This document shows, piece by piece, positions 12,470-25,247 of a stretch of DNA of 64,000 nucleotides (its first letter is position 1; the number at the start of each line of letters is the position of its first letter). Below the pieces are notes generated by a model, which did not search any database, was not told where the DNA came from, and saw nothing but the letters and a program-made list of their open reading frames with translations. A program made the translations under genes and the position numbers. The stretch is from Liolophura sinensis (lineage: Eukaryota > Mollusca > Polyplacophora > Chitonida > Chitonidae), in contig NC_088306.1 of NCBI RefSeq assembly GCF_032854445.1, forward strand, positions 18,201,764 to 18,265,763, in the 5' to 3' direction.

Positions 12470-14358
12470 GATCTACATGTATTTGATGCATGTGTTGTGC
12501 TCGTGGCAAGCCTGTGGGGAGAGCCCTTTGATAGATACAACGTTTACATTACAGGACAAAACTTCTGAGTTATAGCTGCAGCAGCACCATGGGGAGCATT
12601 GACCTGCATGTAATATGTGCACTGCAAAATTGGTTTTATGCAGATGCAATCCCAGTGTTGTTGATTTGTCAACATTTGTGTGTTTTTTTTGGTCCAGCAT
12701 TTTGAATTGAAGCCCTTGGAATAGTGGACAGTTTTATGTAATAATCACATCTTTGATGGAATTTTTGTATTCTGAAACAAAAAGTGTGTATGTGTATCTG
12801 TTGGGAAATGGTCCGGATTTTCTTCTGGTGTCTTTCTGTTCTGAGCTCATATAAACCTCTGGCTCCCTGGAGCACTTGTCTTTTGTTTTACATAAAATGC
12901 TTCATTGATTTTTTTTTTTTTGGCTGGATAATGATGGCTTCTTTTGTTCTCTCTTTTTTCTTCTTTTTTTTTTTTTTTTGCCTGACTATGTCACGTGAAT
13001 CCATGTTCACAAGACGCCACAGAGGCAGGCGTAGAGCTTTGATGATTTCCAACAGCTCTTTTCGTACGTCATAGCGCTGCTGGCTGTCTAACTTCGCTGC
13101 CAGACATAATGCACAGTGCACAGAGCGGAAATAACTGTGGGCTTGTCAAGGGCAGATAATTATGTAATCAAGTCGCATGGTGTTATCTGGCCTCGTCATA
13201 ATACACAGAGCTTTATGAATGCAGCAGATGGTTTAAATATTTAACCAAGGATAGTGTTTTGCAAAAAGGAGCCTGATGTCATTGTGCAACCACTCGAGTG
13301 GCTTGTGGTGTGACAAGCCGTCATCAAATCGGTCACTGTGGTGGACTTCCGTCATGGAATTTAACACCTTACTAATCAACCCACCTGCTGTGTTAACAAG
13401 GCACCAGTAGTCTTTTAACACGGCAAAAGTAGTCTGTGTTGTACGCGTACTAAGAGTCAAAATGCTTAGTCTTTCACTCGTTTTTGAGAGCTCTAAATAA
13501 AAATAATGACGTCAGATGAGGTCATCAAACAGAAGTTTTTGTATCATGAAAATATTCATAATTTCTGACAGCTTCTGTGTTGCATTTTATTCGCATCCAT
13601 ATTGGTTTACAACAATACAAGTAGAAGGCAATGGACTTCACACCTTTGAATCTTATCAGATGGCCGCACATTTTGTCAAGGTCATCACTGTGGATAGCTG
13701 AATAAATCAAACATTGATTGAGTTACGTTGTTGTCAAGCTTATGTCTCCAAAGAGGATTTGGACCCCTGAAGCTCCTGATTGGTTGATAAAATGGTGGTT
13801 GGAATCAGTCTTGCCTTTCTGCAGTTCGTTAAGCCCCTTTTCACACTTGTAGTTTTAGTACACAAATATTGCCCCAGGGAGGGAATTTTCTTTATTTTGT
13901 GTCATAATTGGTTAGGTTTTTGAAAGATAGGGTCTGGCAGTCTTCAACGCCTACCTGAGCTGAAATTATTGGGCCACCGAATTAGCTCATGATGCCATCC
14001 GTTAAATTCTTTCGTTTATCAATAGAGCTGTAAATATTCAGTCTGATGGAGCATGAATGCAGATATGGCGAGAAGATCAGCACATAAACACAGCCTACAG
14101 TACAGCAATTCTAGGGGAAAGATTTTGACTGGAAAGCAAAGAGCTCTGATGATGCATGTGTTCGCCAGGACAGCTTTCTGGCCAGGCCAGATGTGAGATA
14201 AACATGGAGCTTGTCTCTAACAACCATTTGTTTGCTGCTGGGGAAGGGATGGGTTGATGGCTGTGTGTGAGGCATCACTTTGGAGGTGGGTCGGTGTGAG
14301 GGTGAGTTGATGTGATAGTGATGGGGTGAATGTGTTAATTCACAGATATGGAGGGACC

Positions 14359-14488
14359 GGCTGCCCATTTCACAAAGTGCGCTTAGGGTTAAATGCATGT
14401 ATATTTTGTGGTGTCCAGTATTGTAGGTATTACTTTGTTGTGGTAATTACATGAACATAGCGCTATGTGCTCTTTGTGAAGAGAGGCC
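14359..14488. mobile_element. Short fold-back MITE (GGCC-end type)
   Basis: The left end GGCTGCCCATTTCACAAAGTGCG and the right end (minus strand GGCCTCTCTTCACAAAGAGC) are imperfect inverted repeats around a 130-bp element. Confidence 0.6.
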
Positions 14489-16135
14489 TTTTACTTAAGG
14501 TCAGGGATGTGAAAGAGGAATGATAATTTGCACTTCTGAATTAACTCTCCAGGATACAAGATGCAACACAGTCACTGTTCATACAGGACTTGATTATATA
14601 GAGCAAACTTCATGTGTACATCTACTTTACATGTGGGAAAGCTGTTGTCAAAGGCATTTGGTTTTCTCCACTCACAAAACTAAACATTGTTTTGGAAGTG
14701 AAACATTCTTGGGAATGGTGATGGGCAGCGATAGATCAATAACTCAAATAGCTGTTATAAAGACATAATGGACAGAAATTAAGAAGATTGATGGCCTTCA
14801 GTTACATTTGTCAAGGGATATGCAGGGCTTGAATTAGAAAATTTGCTGTGGCCTCCATTCATTTTTTCCATTGATAAATTTTTAGCACGAGAAATATCAG
14901 GTGACCTGGCAATTTAGTAGCTCAATTAAAGTATACATTGAGGTCTATTTTCAGCAATTTTTAATATTTGCCTGCCTCAATATTTAATCATTGAATTCCA
15001 AACAATGCGGGCTTTTAAATTCACTCTAAAGCAGAAGAGAATAGGACCTTTATTATCACTCCTGCAAATCCATTTCCGAGTCGAAACGTTGATGCAATCC
15101 ACAGAATTATTTTCCTCTCACTCCTCAGAATAATTTTTTGCAGTTTGATTTACTAAAATTTCGGAACCATGTGTCAAAACATATCGAAATCAACCTAACT
15201 GGACCACGCAGACTGAAATGACAATTTCAGTGATGGTTTCATCAGTCATCATGGATTAAAATAGAAAGAACAATTTGCCTAGTCAGTTGAATGAGAAAAC
15301 TCAGCTCCAAAGCTTTCAGTCAAGGCTTGTGCCTATTGTTTATCGTCTGCACAGCTGTCTCACAGTCTCGTTATTCACATTTTTTGCCCTTGATGTTGGG
15401 TACAATTCAGATTTCTGAAGAGAAAAAAGTCCACACTTTATCAGATTTTCTGCATATAACTAGTATGAAATGGATTTAAATGTATCCAAGCTATTGAAAG
15501 GATTCTTTTATTTTCAATCCTTACTAGTAGACATTGGTTTCACAAAAACAAAAGTGCATGCAGCAATACGCCTGCACATGCGCACGCAAGGAAAGGGAGA
15601 TAATGTGTTAAGTGACTTTCAGCTCAGAGTTATCTCTTGTATGATTTCTCTGTGGTTTGTAACGAATAATAAATTTGTTGTATCTTTATCATGGTGCCAT
15701 GGTCCGTACCTTGACATCTCTTGCTTGGCCTGCGGTTTTATTTGTTATGGTTTTCTTTGGCCGGCGAAGTTAAGTTAGGGTCTACTATGCTTAATTTTGC
15801 CTGCTTTTCGCCATTTGCAGGCTGCCATTTCGAGCCCTGGATATGGAAATCTCGGCATGCAGGTTCTCGCACAGATTGTTTATTACAAAGGAAAAGTTTA
15901 TCCTGAAGCTGCTGAAGGCACCATATCTCTGGCATTTCAGTAGAGCTAATAAATGCAATGGTCTGCACTCAGATCACACATTGGTGCAGTGATTTCCCAA
16001 ACAGGGTAGGGCATATCGGGCATACACTCACAGGGTAAGGCATTGGATTCTGCTAGTATTAAATTGATTTTATCAGGTCAAAGGACCAATGTACTTCAAG
16101 AGCAAGGACAGGGTACACACATTTGGTGGTATACA

Positions 16136-16156
16136 TGTGTGTGTGTGTGTGTGTGT
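16136..16156. repeat. (TG)n microsatellite
   Basis: About ten uninterrupted TG dinucleotides. Confidence 0.95.
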
Positions 16157-16283
16157 ACAGATAGCAAATATTAGTATGTAGACAGATGTGATGTGTGTTG
16201 GTAGAAGGTTTTACATACTGGATGTACAGTATGTCCCAAGACCCACCTTGGTTCATTTGGTTAAAAGAGTTGTTCTTGTTCCA

Positions 16284-16462
16284 GCTGTTGGTCCACTGAC
16301 CAATGAGGTGGCAAGCTAGAAAGACACGTACGAGTCCAGCTCTTGCAGATTCGAAATTTGGCTGTGGTTTTAGTACTTCAGGAACTTCAGTTACCTGTAC
16401 CTTGTGTCTTAAACATGACTGCTGCTTTATAAGTGAAAAATTCTTGAGTATGATTTATAAAA
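16284..16462 (+). mobile_element. Decayed SINE family A
   Basis: Only gtccagctcttgcag and the tail ttataagtgaaaaattcttgagta are recognisable. Confidence 0.5.
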
Positions 16463-16522
16463 TATACATGTAATTCAAGGCGTAGAGTGTAAAACCAGTG
16501 TAGCAACAACAGTGCAAGTCAG

Positions 16523-16718
16523 TAAATAGATGTATATTGAAAGTGTTACCTAAGCATTCTTCCTGTGGAATCCCTTGGCTAGGTTACCAGTGTAGTCATC
16601 TCCGAAATCAGATTGGTGGCAAATAGATGTATATCGAGAGTGTTTCGTAAGCATTCTTTCTTTGGAATGCCTTGGCTACGTCAAAAGTGTAGAGTCATCT
16701 CCAGGATCAGATTATTAG
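16523..16718. repeat. 97-bp tandem duplication, diverged
   Basis: Two adjacent copies share aaatagatgtatat, taagcattctt, ggaat(c/g)ccttggcta and gtcatctcc in the same order, with roughly 20% difference. Confidence 0.85.
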
Positions 16719-17732
16719 GATGCATGTGTTTATTGTGGCTTGTAATCTAATCTACATGTACATGAAGGTCAAAGCATTATTGTAATGGGTTGGAACTTTT
16801 AGTGTCAAGTTGTCTTTCAGGACACTCTGATACTCCAAACTTTCATGAGTAAAATGCGTAAGACAAAAAAAGGTCTAAACAATGAATTCTGACATGCAAG
16901 CAAACATGAAATTTTTCAGGTAAGCAGTTCCAATGGAGTTAATTTGATTAAGGTGGATTTGAGGTTACGGTGAAAGATAAAAGTTTCACCTTTTCTACTA
17001 AACAACTTGAATGTTGCCAGCTTTATGTTGTGGTAAAGTAAGGGAAAAAAAGCCTAAAATTTTCCAGCTTTTGCTCGGAACAGCTAAATGTTGCCAATTT
17101 GTCAGAGTTTGCATGAAAACCAGCTATCAGCGGCGCTTGCTAATGGCTCTGGATAATGGATGACATTCGTCAGGAGCAGCACTGTAACTAGCTGGATTTT
17201 TTTGTTTCTTGATGGAGTTAATCGGCTTATCATCACTGTGAGGCAGCATGGAACCTTTTATATTGTGAGTGCAGTCATCCTTGACATGGCTTTTTACTGC
17301 ATCTTTACACCATTAACCCCTTCTGACCCCTCCCCGTGGTGGACAGAAATGTGCCTTTCTTGTCAACTCAGCTTCTGTTTTAACAGATCGAACAGATTAA
17401 CTAAATTCACATTACAAAGGGGTTATTGGATTTCAGATACTTGAATTTCCCAACTTAATGTTGAATTAGTACTTTCATCTGTAGTTGTTACTGTTGTAAG
17501 GAACTGATTTGTTGCCGGCCTTTTGGCTGAGTAACATAGAAGCTTTGATATTCCATCCCATTTTTCTGTTGGAATACTTCTTCCACTCACTCCTCAGATT
17601 CGTCGGGAACTTTCCCACTAAAACACATGGCCAGCAGTGCTTGTGACACCATTTGTGTGGTCTTACATGAATTCTGCTTTACATCAACTGCCTTTCAGCA
17701 ATACAACATTCATGTATATGTTGAGTTGTAGT

Positions 17733-17787
17733 CTGAGATTGCTTTGACTTTAGATTTGGCAAAAATTTTGTTCGGCCATGGAAGGCC
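17733..17787 (+). repeat. Repeat family E, short copy
   Basis: Shares ctgagattgct, ggcaaaaattttgttcggcc and adjacent bases with an inverted copy at 44397-44461. Confidence 0.6.
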
Positions 17788-18107
17788 CCAAACCAACGCC
17801 AGAGCGTCCTCCATTTAAAAACCTGAGGCATTTGCTGTAGCAGTGTTTCATAGCTTTAGAGTCAAAAATTATCTATCAAATACGTTGCCACTGCCTTAAG
17901 TTTGCAGACACTTACATGTATGTTCCTTATATTTTTGTGTGTCAATTTATCCTAAGCACTACAACGAATTACAAATTACAAAAAGTCATTAAGGGGATGA
18001 TAGTGTATGAATTCAAATTTTGCTCCAAGCTTGTAAATTTAGAATACATGGTAACATGCATGCAATTTAGAAAGGTTAAAGTTCATACGTGTTATGATCT
18101 ATGACTG

Positions 18108-18362
18108 GCCATGCTGGCTTCCTCTCTGGCCTCCGTTAATGACTGTGGAGCCTGCCGCCAGTACTGCAGCTATAAGTTTTAAGTCCAGCTGATGCTAGCT
18201 TCCTTGTCTAGCTTACGTGGGTAGGTCTGTCAGCAACCTGCTGATGGTTGTGGGTTTCCCCCAGGCTCTGCCCAGTTTCCACCCACCATAATGCTGGCTG
18301 TCGTCGAATAAGTGAAATATTCTTGAGTATGGCGTAAAACACCAATCAAATAATAATAATAA
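18108..18362 (+). mobile_element. SINE family A, A2 subfamily
   Basis: Shares with the copy at 34678 the diagnostic head segment taatgactgtggagcctgcc and agtactgcagctataag. The normal family A body and tail follow. Confidence 0.8.
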
Positions 18363-18847
18363 TATATGGCTGCAAATTCAAGCGGCTTGTCCTTGTCCTG
18401 CTTGTAACCTTTCCATGACCTTATTCTTGTGACCTCAAGAGATCCCAGGTTAGAAATGCCAACACCTGACTCTGTTTGACTAGAGAAGAAAAAAATGAGC
18501 AGCTAATACCTGTGATCAATAGGTGAATGTATTGGTGTCAAATCTCAAGTGTACTTTGTAGCTGTGGCCAGTGCCCTGAACAGGTCGAAGCAGGAAATGT
18601 GGCGGTCTGACGTTTTCTTTAAGTGGCAAATATCAATGGATGGTCATGAATGGGGGAAAATGAGCTGTTTGAGTCATGGACAGGATCATGTTTGACTAAT
18701 AAAGTGGTTCCCTAAAGTGAGAGATTTGCTTTTGTAGGGCGATTATAGCTGGATTAGGCTCAGGTGTAGAAAATGTCAGGCAATGTATGTCTGAAGTTTA
18801 TCTGGCTAGTTAATAGGGACGTGTATTTGTATGAACATAGATCCTTT

Positions 18848-18867
18848 CCCCCCCCCCCCCCCCCCCC
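18848..18867. repeat. Poly-C run (20 nt)
   Basis: Twenty consecutive C; the G-rich complement could form a quadruplex, and length may be unreliable in an assembly. Confidence 0.9.
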
Positions 18868-19310
18868 TCTTTGGATTAATTGTAGGCTTTTCTCATGCGC
18901 ATATATATCGCATAACACAGTGTAAACTTTGCCACCACCACACACAATGTGGATTTCATATCAGAATTTCCCAGCAGATTGCATCTGAGATAAATTGCTG
19001 TGGGTTTTGTTTGCGCTTGTAGTGTTAGTCTGTTTATGATTCCGTCGAGGTTTATGAACGAAATTCAAAATAAAACAGCATCCGATATTCCATCAAGTAC
19101 ACGTAGTTGCTAAAGGCTGGTGATTTGCTCTGTGCCCCTTGTGGAGCTGCCATTCAGTTGCTTGGACACATGAGGTGTGTGCTCAAACACAGCAGTGGAC
19201 AGCAAGTTTGTACCCAGTTGGCTTTTGCTGCAGGTAACATTACGTGGTTGATGCCAGTTGTGTTTCTGTCTGTGCATGTATGTAATTAGATGATTAGATG
19301 CCAAAAGTAG

Positions 19311-19668
19311 GGGACGCTTCTGTGGCCTAAGGGTTAGAGCGTCCGTCTCGAAGTCGGGAGGCCCCCTGTTCAAACCTGGGTCGGGTCATACCAAATACTT
19401 GTTTGCTGCCCTGCTCGGCACTCAGCACTGAGAAGTTAGAGCATGGAATCAGGACTGGTTGACCTGGTGTCAGCACAGTGTGATTGGGTGGGGTGACATC
19501 TCTGGTGTCTTTGGCATTATACTTCAATGGCAGCACTTTGTCGACATGGATTCGCCCAATCATAAGAAGACTCAGTGTACCTATACACACCTAGTGACTC
19601 CTCGTCAACACATGACTGGAAAATTGTTAAGTACATGTACAGTGTTAAACCCCAAGCATACTTACATA
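19311..19668 (+). mobile_element. SINE family C, near full length
   Basis: The tRNA-like head has cctaagggttagagcgtccg (box A) and ctgttcaaacctggg (box B). The body has cactgagaagttagag and tggtgtctttggcatt. The tail is ttaagtacatgtacagtgtt then aaaccccaagca and a short tandem end. No target duplication is obvious. Confidence 0.8.
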
Positions 19669-20319
19669 CATACAGAAGACTAGGTTGTAGTTCAGCGCTT
19701 AAGGAACGGTGTAACATGCTTCAAGGATAATACATGTACATGTAATGTTCATTGTGTGGCAGTTACATAACCCACTCTGACATGAACTGGAAATCTGTTA
19801 CGGTATCTTTTTTTCCTGATGCGACAGAGAGACTTGATGTAGAGCCTGTTTGACGTCTCATTCATGGGTGTTTTTATGAAGGGTCAGACTAAAAGGGCGT
19901 ATCCAGAAGAACTAAGGCATATAGTGTACGTGTACTTGTAGTAGTATTCTGAAGAAAACTACATGTACATGTGTCCTGGAATGCTCCTGTTTAGTTACAT
20001 GTATAAAACGTAAGGTTTTGCTTGTTGTGGGCTGTGTTTTCTGTATAGAACTTTGTCATTTATTGAACAGTCTTTATCCAGTACTCCATATGCCTTCTGA
20101 AGCATAATTCAAAGTATAAACACTCAGAAGTTTGATTAAATATTGTACATGCATACACTTAAAAGAATATACGTGTACTGGACACGGTGGCACAGACATG
20201 TATCAGAAGATTTCATGGTTGTTTTGGACATGTAACTTGTAAATCCATTAGCTGAAGTTATCTATGGTTTGTGTGTAGTTTAGACCACTCACTGTATTGA
20301 AGCTGAAGCTAGTGCAGCT

Positions 20320-20521
20320 TAAAGACTCAGGAGCTTCTCATCATTTCTGTGGCTGGGAGTTCAGGTCCAGCTCGTGCTGGTTTCCTCTTTGGTCATATGT
20401 GAAAAAGTCTGACAGTAACTTATGGATGCCCTTTTACCTCCTATCATGATCCTGACTGCTGTCACATAAGGGAAATATTCTTGAGTACGGTGTAAAACAC
20501 CAATCAAATAAATAAAGAAAT
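20320..20521 (+). mobile_element. SINE family A, decayed
   Basis: Recognisable box B-like gagttcaggtccagc, tail attcttgagtacgg, then aaacaccaatcaaat and (AATA)n. Confidence 0.75.
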
Positions 20522-21535
20522 TGGAGCAGAAGAAAAATCATCAGCTATTTGTAAACTGTGAAATTCAGTTCTGTGTAAGGAAGGTGTTTTCATTTGGGCA
20601 TGTAGTGTAAAAAAAGTCTGAAACTTTTTGATTATTATGAACATGCTGTGCTTTTTTATTTTTTAATTTTTTAAAATTATATTGACTTTGCCAGTTGTAA
20701 ATAATACACAAATTGATGTTCTGGCTGTATGCAAACATTTTCAGAAGAGCCACAATAGTGTTTGCCAACATTTGTTTCCCCACAAATACTGCTTTATTAG
20801 ACCTACAGTGTACAACCCACAAGCTGATGTGTCCAGAGAGACCTGTATAATTTTCTGTTGCTGATTGCGGGACATATGCCATGCTTGTACCAATTGTTAA
20901 TGAATGGCTAGTTCATGTACAATGTAGATTGCTCTCAACCACAAATGACCTATTGTACTCAAGTGCGAAACTCTGGCGATCTGTGTTTCTCCAGCTTTCA
21001 TGGTACATGCCAATTGATCATACCGGAACACTGATCACTAACTTGTGTGGGTCACACCTGAGCCGTATTGATTTCACGAATACCAAGATTGGCTTAGCGT
21101 AGTCGAGTCCAAAGTGCTCTGCCATTCTGCATGTAATATACTCTCTTCGCCTCTTTATGGCCTCTCAGCACTGATTGTTCTCACGCACGTTATTGTATGG
21201 CTACCGGATATACAGTTATTGTCTGAACAGCTTGTTTCCTTTCATTAAGATCTCTGCTACGTGGAGGACCGTACATATGTGTTGTCTATAGTCCGTGTTT
21301 TATACACCTGACTATCACGCCTGTAATTCACGCACATGTACATTATTCCTTCGCCAGAGCTACATGAACGTGGCGTAAACTGCACGTCAGGCCTTGTTTG
21401 GTCACTGGCCTGTTTTTAACAGCTCGAAATAAAAAATAGCCTCAAATTGAGACCAGGTCTTTTGACAAAAATGACTTTGAGTCATGCTAATATTCAATAT
21501 TTCAGGCACGTGTAAAATTGTTTGTGGTAATTTAA

Positions 21536-21758
21536 CTGCTGTGATTCTTCAACCTATTTGCATATTTGCAAGGTATTTGTTTAACCATATTCTGACGGCA
21601 TTACTTTCTGTAGACTGATAAAATTACGCTTTTTGTGAAGTCCTGAAATTGACCAATCCAACCAAAAGTAGTTTTGTCTCCAAAATGGAATAAGAAAGCT
21701 GTATAAATTGCACTGAAGGTTGCTCTTTCAGTTACAAAAATGTTGAGGAATTAGAGTA
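21536..21758 (+). mobile_element. M1 MITE copy
   Basis: Ends gtgattcttcaacc and gttgaggaattagagta; the interior matches the family (tttttgtgaagtcctgaaat). Confidence 0.75.
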
Positions 21759-22049
21759 TGTGTTATAATATTATAGATGGAATCTAATACATTTCAGTCA
21801 TATTGGTTGATCTCAGTTTTAGTTCAGATCATAACACTGATAAACTCAAAACAAGTGTCTGGATTGATTGGTTGTTTTATTCAACGTTTTCGTAAATTTT
21901 AAATATTTCTCTAATTTTAAATATTTCTTCATTGTTTTCCAGGCTTTTATGTAAATTTATGTTTTACAAAATTTTTTATTTCCCCTGTCACTTGTGGAGT
22001 CTAATACTCCTACATGCACATGTATCGATTCGTTTATTGATTTGATACG

Positions 22050-22196
22050 TAAGTGGGAAGGTCTGTCAGCAACCTGCGGATGGTCGTGGGTTTCCCCCCG
22101 GGCTCTGTCCAGTTTTCTCCCACCGTAATGCTGGCCGCCGTCGCACAAGTGAAATATTCTTGAGTGCGGCGTAAAACACCAATCAAATTAATAATA
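22050..22196 (+). mobile_element. SINE family A, 5'-truncated
   Basis: Starts in the body (taagtgggaaggtctgtcag) and runs through the tail block. Confidence 0.85.
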
Positions 22197-22252
22197 TTGA
22201 TTTGATAGGTGTTTTACCATACTGAAGAAGATTTCACTTGTGACAGTGTCTA
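22197..22252 (-). mobile_element. SINE family A tail, inverted against its neighbour
   Basis: The minus strand reads cacaagtgaaatcttcttcag and a diverged aaacacctatcaaat, giving a tail-to-tail arrangement with the copy at 22050. Confidence 0.65.
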
Positions 22253-22813
22253 GTATTATGGTCGTAGGACACTGGGGCCAAATGCTTCCAAATTTCTGTG
22301 TTGGCTGTATAGAAAAAAAAACCACTTGCATGTAATTAGATCCTAGTGTTATCTTTTGGACATCTTTACTTCATGTTGTATTGTTCATTTTTGGCATACT
22401 CAATATCGTTGCATCTGTGACATGCACAATTACGTATCATGTAGATAGACATCTGTTCCTAGTTTCTTGTATCTCTTTGCCAGAGGCTGTGAACATGTGG
22501 CATCTCCATGTGGGCATGTAGTTGGAGTGCTTATTGGCCAATTGCTATCCATTTGGACAGTACCTTGTGTAACATACCCATGGCTCACACGTACTGGTAC
22601 TTGATAAGTTGCTGATGCAAGGATTGACAACTTCAGAGCTTCACAAAAGCTATAATTGTCTTAGTATTGATAGAATAACCTTAAAAGAGTATTTCTTAAT
22701 AAAATATTAGGTTAACATTTTGAGAGATTTCGAAGATTTATGTAGAACTGCACATAGAACTATTCTACTACAGTATCTTATGTTTGTAATTTCTGTGAAT
22801 TTCATGTGCCCTA

Positions 22814-22831
22814 CCCCCCCCCCCCCCCCCC
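22814..22831. repeat. Poly-C run (18 nt)
   Basis: Eighteen consecutive C. Confidence 0.9.
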
Positions 22832-23407
22832 AACCCCTCCGGCCAACTGAACATTGCTTTTTAGTCCGAAAAAAAATTATCAAATTGCATTTTGTTAAAG
22901 TTGTAATTTGGAGGTAAAATTTGTTGAGGTTCTTGGAACATGTAAGGACATGCATATGAGAGTACGATAAAGATTTTCACCATTTACATGTGCATATATA
23001 TGTACAAGTAGGTTTGTAGGTGTATGTGTAGGTCTAAATGTAGGTATTGTCAGTGTATAACATGTATAGTTTATTAGAGTTTGCGTACATGTACATTTGT
23101 ACACATACCTGTAAACCCTGATGTATAGATTCTACATACGGGAGACGTACATGTACACCTAAGGGCTAACCTACTCTGGTGACCACATCCTGCTAAGCTG
23201 GGAGGTTGTCCACTTTTTCTGAGTACTCACTGACCACTCCTCCCTGTCTCGATCTTCTAGCACAATCGGACAGGATGTCGTATCTGATACCATATAACTA
23301 ACCACACCTGAGAGAGGCCAGGGAATATCGTTAGTTACCTGTCAGGTACATTTCCTGTATATTGTGGTGGAAGTTGACATTGACAGGTGTGCTCAGGTGT
23401 GGTACAT

Positions 23408-23608
23408 TTTCCCTAAATGACCATAAATTTAAGTCCACGACTAACTTGTCCACTTTTCCTGATTCTGGGATTTGCATTGATTTTGATGTTTGTTTGGAAC
23501 ATGAGATGATATTCTACTGGAAAATTGTTAGTTTCAGCACTAAAAATAATATTTTGTGACATTTATTTGCCTCTAGAAATCCATTTTTGTGGGCAAATTG
23601 TTCTACCC
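23408..23608 (+). mobile_element. Repeat family D (MITE-like) copy
   Basis: Shares ccctaaatgacc, cttttcctgattctg, atgatattctactgg and gtgacatttatttgcctcta with the inverted copy at 32472. Confidence 0.75.
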
Positions 23609-23984
23609 TCTTGTTTTCTTTACTGAGTGTGGTTTGCTTGAGAATCAGAAGTTTGGTAGCCTCTGGTATGCCGTATGTGTACACATGTAAAAGCTTGTAA
23701 TTTCAGTTCTCCTCTGCCTTATTGTAATAATACAGGCACTCCTAATCAAATTATTTTACAAGGGAATGAATCTGAGTGCTATCAGATAAATGTTAAATTA
23801 TATTTGTTCTTTAGGACCTTGGTAAATATACATGTGTGTAAATATCAATCAATCAGTCTCCATCCAGAAGGCAGATCAAGGTATGTGCTCATGTCTCTCG
23901 GCATTTAATCCTTTTTGTAGAGGGAATTGAAAAGCTGACATATGGACGTTGTTACATGTATTTACATGTATATAGGGCTGACTT

Positions 23985-24035
23985 CTTTCAGTGTGGCGTT
24001 AAGCCAAAGTCATTCATTTATTCATTCATTCATTG
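23985..24035 (+). repeat. SINE B/C-type tail fragment with (ATTC)n
   Basis: A gtgtggcgttaagccaaagt tail is followed by repeated attc units. Confidence 0.5.
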
Positions 24036-24104
24036 GCTGCGAATTAGTTCAGCTATAAAGTGTTCTATGCTTGACATCTAACCTACATGTAATTCCTCAG
24101 CGGG

Positions 24105-24165
24105 CTCAGAATATGCTTGAATATAGTATTCTACTAACGTGTTAAAAGGTTGAAAAATTACAGTA
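24105..24165 (-). mobile_element. M1 MITE terminal fragment
   Basis: Only the segment cagaatatgcttgaat and the end aaaggttgaaaaattacagta remain. Confidence 0.55.
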
Positions 24166-24506
24166 CTTGTATTCTACATGTACATATACACTGGAGCTCC
24201 TCAGTAACCAGTCATTTTTGTATTCCTTTTCGAGAATTAAGTATAGTTTTGGCTGATGCGTTAACCCGGAAACCATCATTGGCGCTGTGGGATGGACCCC
24301 CACCAACTGTTATCGCCTTTAGGTAGGACTCTTATTTTGGTTAGCTGATTGATAGAGAACAGGTAATTAGTGACAAGGAGAGGGGCTTAATGAGCCGATT
24401 ACTGTCCTGGTCAGCGTGTGGCCACCTTAACCCCAGAGGGGCATTTTGTCTTGGAAGCAGGCTTAACAGGTTTATCAGGCAAGGCTTCTCATAAGGTCCC
24501 TAGTGA

Positions 24507-24529
24507 GGGGGGGGGGGGGGGGGGGGGGG
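24507..24529. repeat. Poly-G run (23 nt)
   Basis: Twenty-three consecutive G, strongly quadruplex-prone. Confidence 0.9.
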
Positions 24530-24698
24530 CGCAGCCAAAACCCTGGGGAACCAGGTCACCATTTAGTTATGTGTGCCTGTGAAAGCTGCCAGTTGTTGGG
24601 GGAGAAACACTAAAGATTCATCAAGCCTGGAAATAATGGCGAATCTTTCAGCTACTCACATTGCTAAAAAAGTGTACTGGTACAGTGTTATTTACATG

Positions 24699-24913
24699 TA
24701 CCTTAATTCCTCATCCTTTTCATATATGAAAGAGCAACTTTCAGTGTAGATTATGCACGCTTTTAGTTTGATTTTGGAGACGTTAGTTAGATTTCAAATT
24801 CCATGGCTTCCCAAAAAGTATATTTTCATCATTTGGCACAGAATAATGCCTTCAGAAGATGCTTGGGTAAATGCCTTGCACATGTGCAGAAAGGTTTGAA
24901 GATTTACACAGTA
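24699..24913 (-). mobile_element. M1 MITE copy
   Basis: Reverse orientation: begins taccttaattcctcatcc, interior cagaataatgccttcagaa, ends aggtttgaagatttacacagta. Confidence 0.75.
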
Positions 24914-25011
24914 CATGACAGTTTTGTTCAGTACCAAACTGGTGTCTCCTGTCAAATTACTTCTAGGTGCAGAACATTGTCCTTGTCTTGTGGCTTACTT
25001 CCGGGCTAGGG

Positions 25012-25247
25012 GCTTCCCTGGCTCAGTTGGTTAGCGCACAAGCGCAGCGTATTAACCCAGGAGTCTCTCACCAATGCGGTCGGTGTGAGTTCTAGTCCAG
25101 CTCATGCTGGCTTCCTCTCCGACCTTATGTGGGAAGGTCTGTCAGCAGCCTGCGGATGGTCATTGGTTTCTCCCGGGCTCTGCCCGGTTTCCACCCACCA
25201 TAATGCTGGCCGCCGTCGTATAAGTGAAATATTCTCGAGTACAGTAC
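25012..25247 (+). mobile_element. SINE family A, complete head, tail cut
   Basis: Box A (tggctcagttggttagcgc) and box B (gagttctagtcc) are intact. The tail breaks after attctcgagtac and there is no AATA run. Confidence 0.85.

Larger units (their letters stand above)
11002..18107. other. Non-coding stretch
   Basis: Holds SINE A pieces, one fold-back MITE, a (TG)n run and the 97-bp duplication. The block 13060-13220 is less repetitive and CpG-retaining, with an agataattatgtaatc motif, and could be regulatory. Confidence 0.5.
18363..24698. other. Non-coding stretch
   Basis: Dominated by SINE C/A, M1 and D copies and poly-C runs. The block 24240-24460 is non-repetitive and retains CpG; nothing else is recognised. 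Confidence 0.5.
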
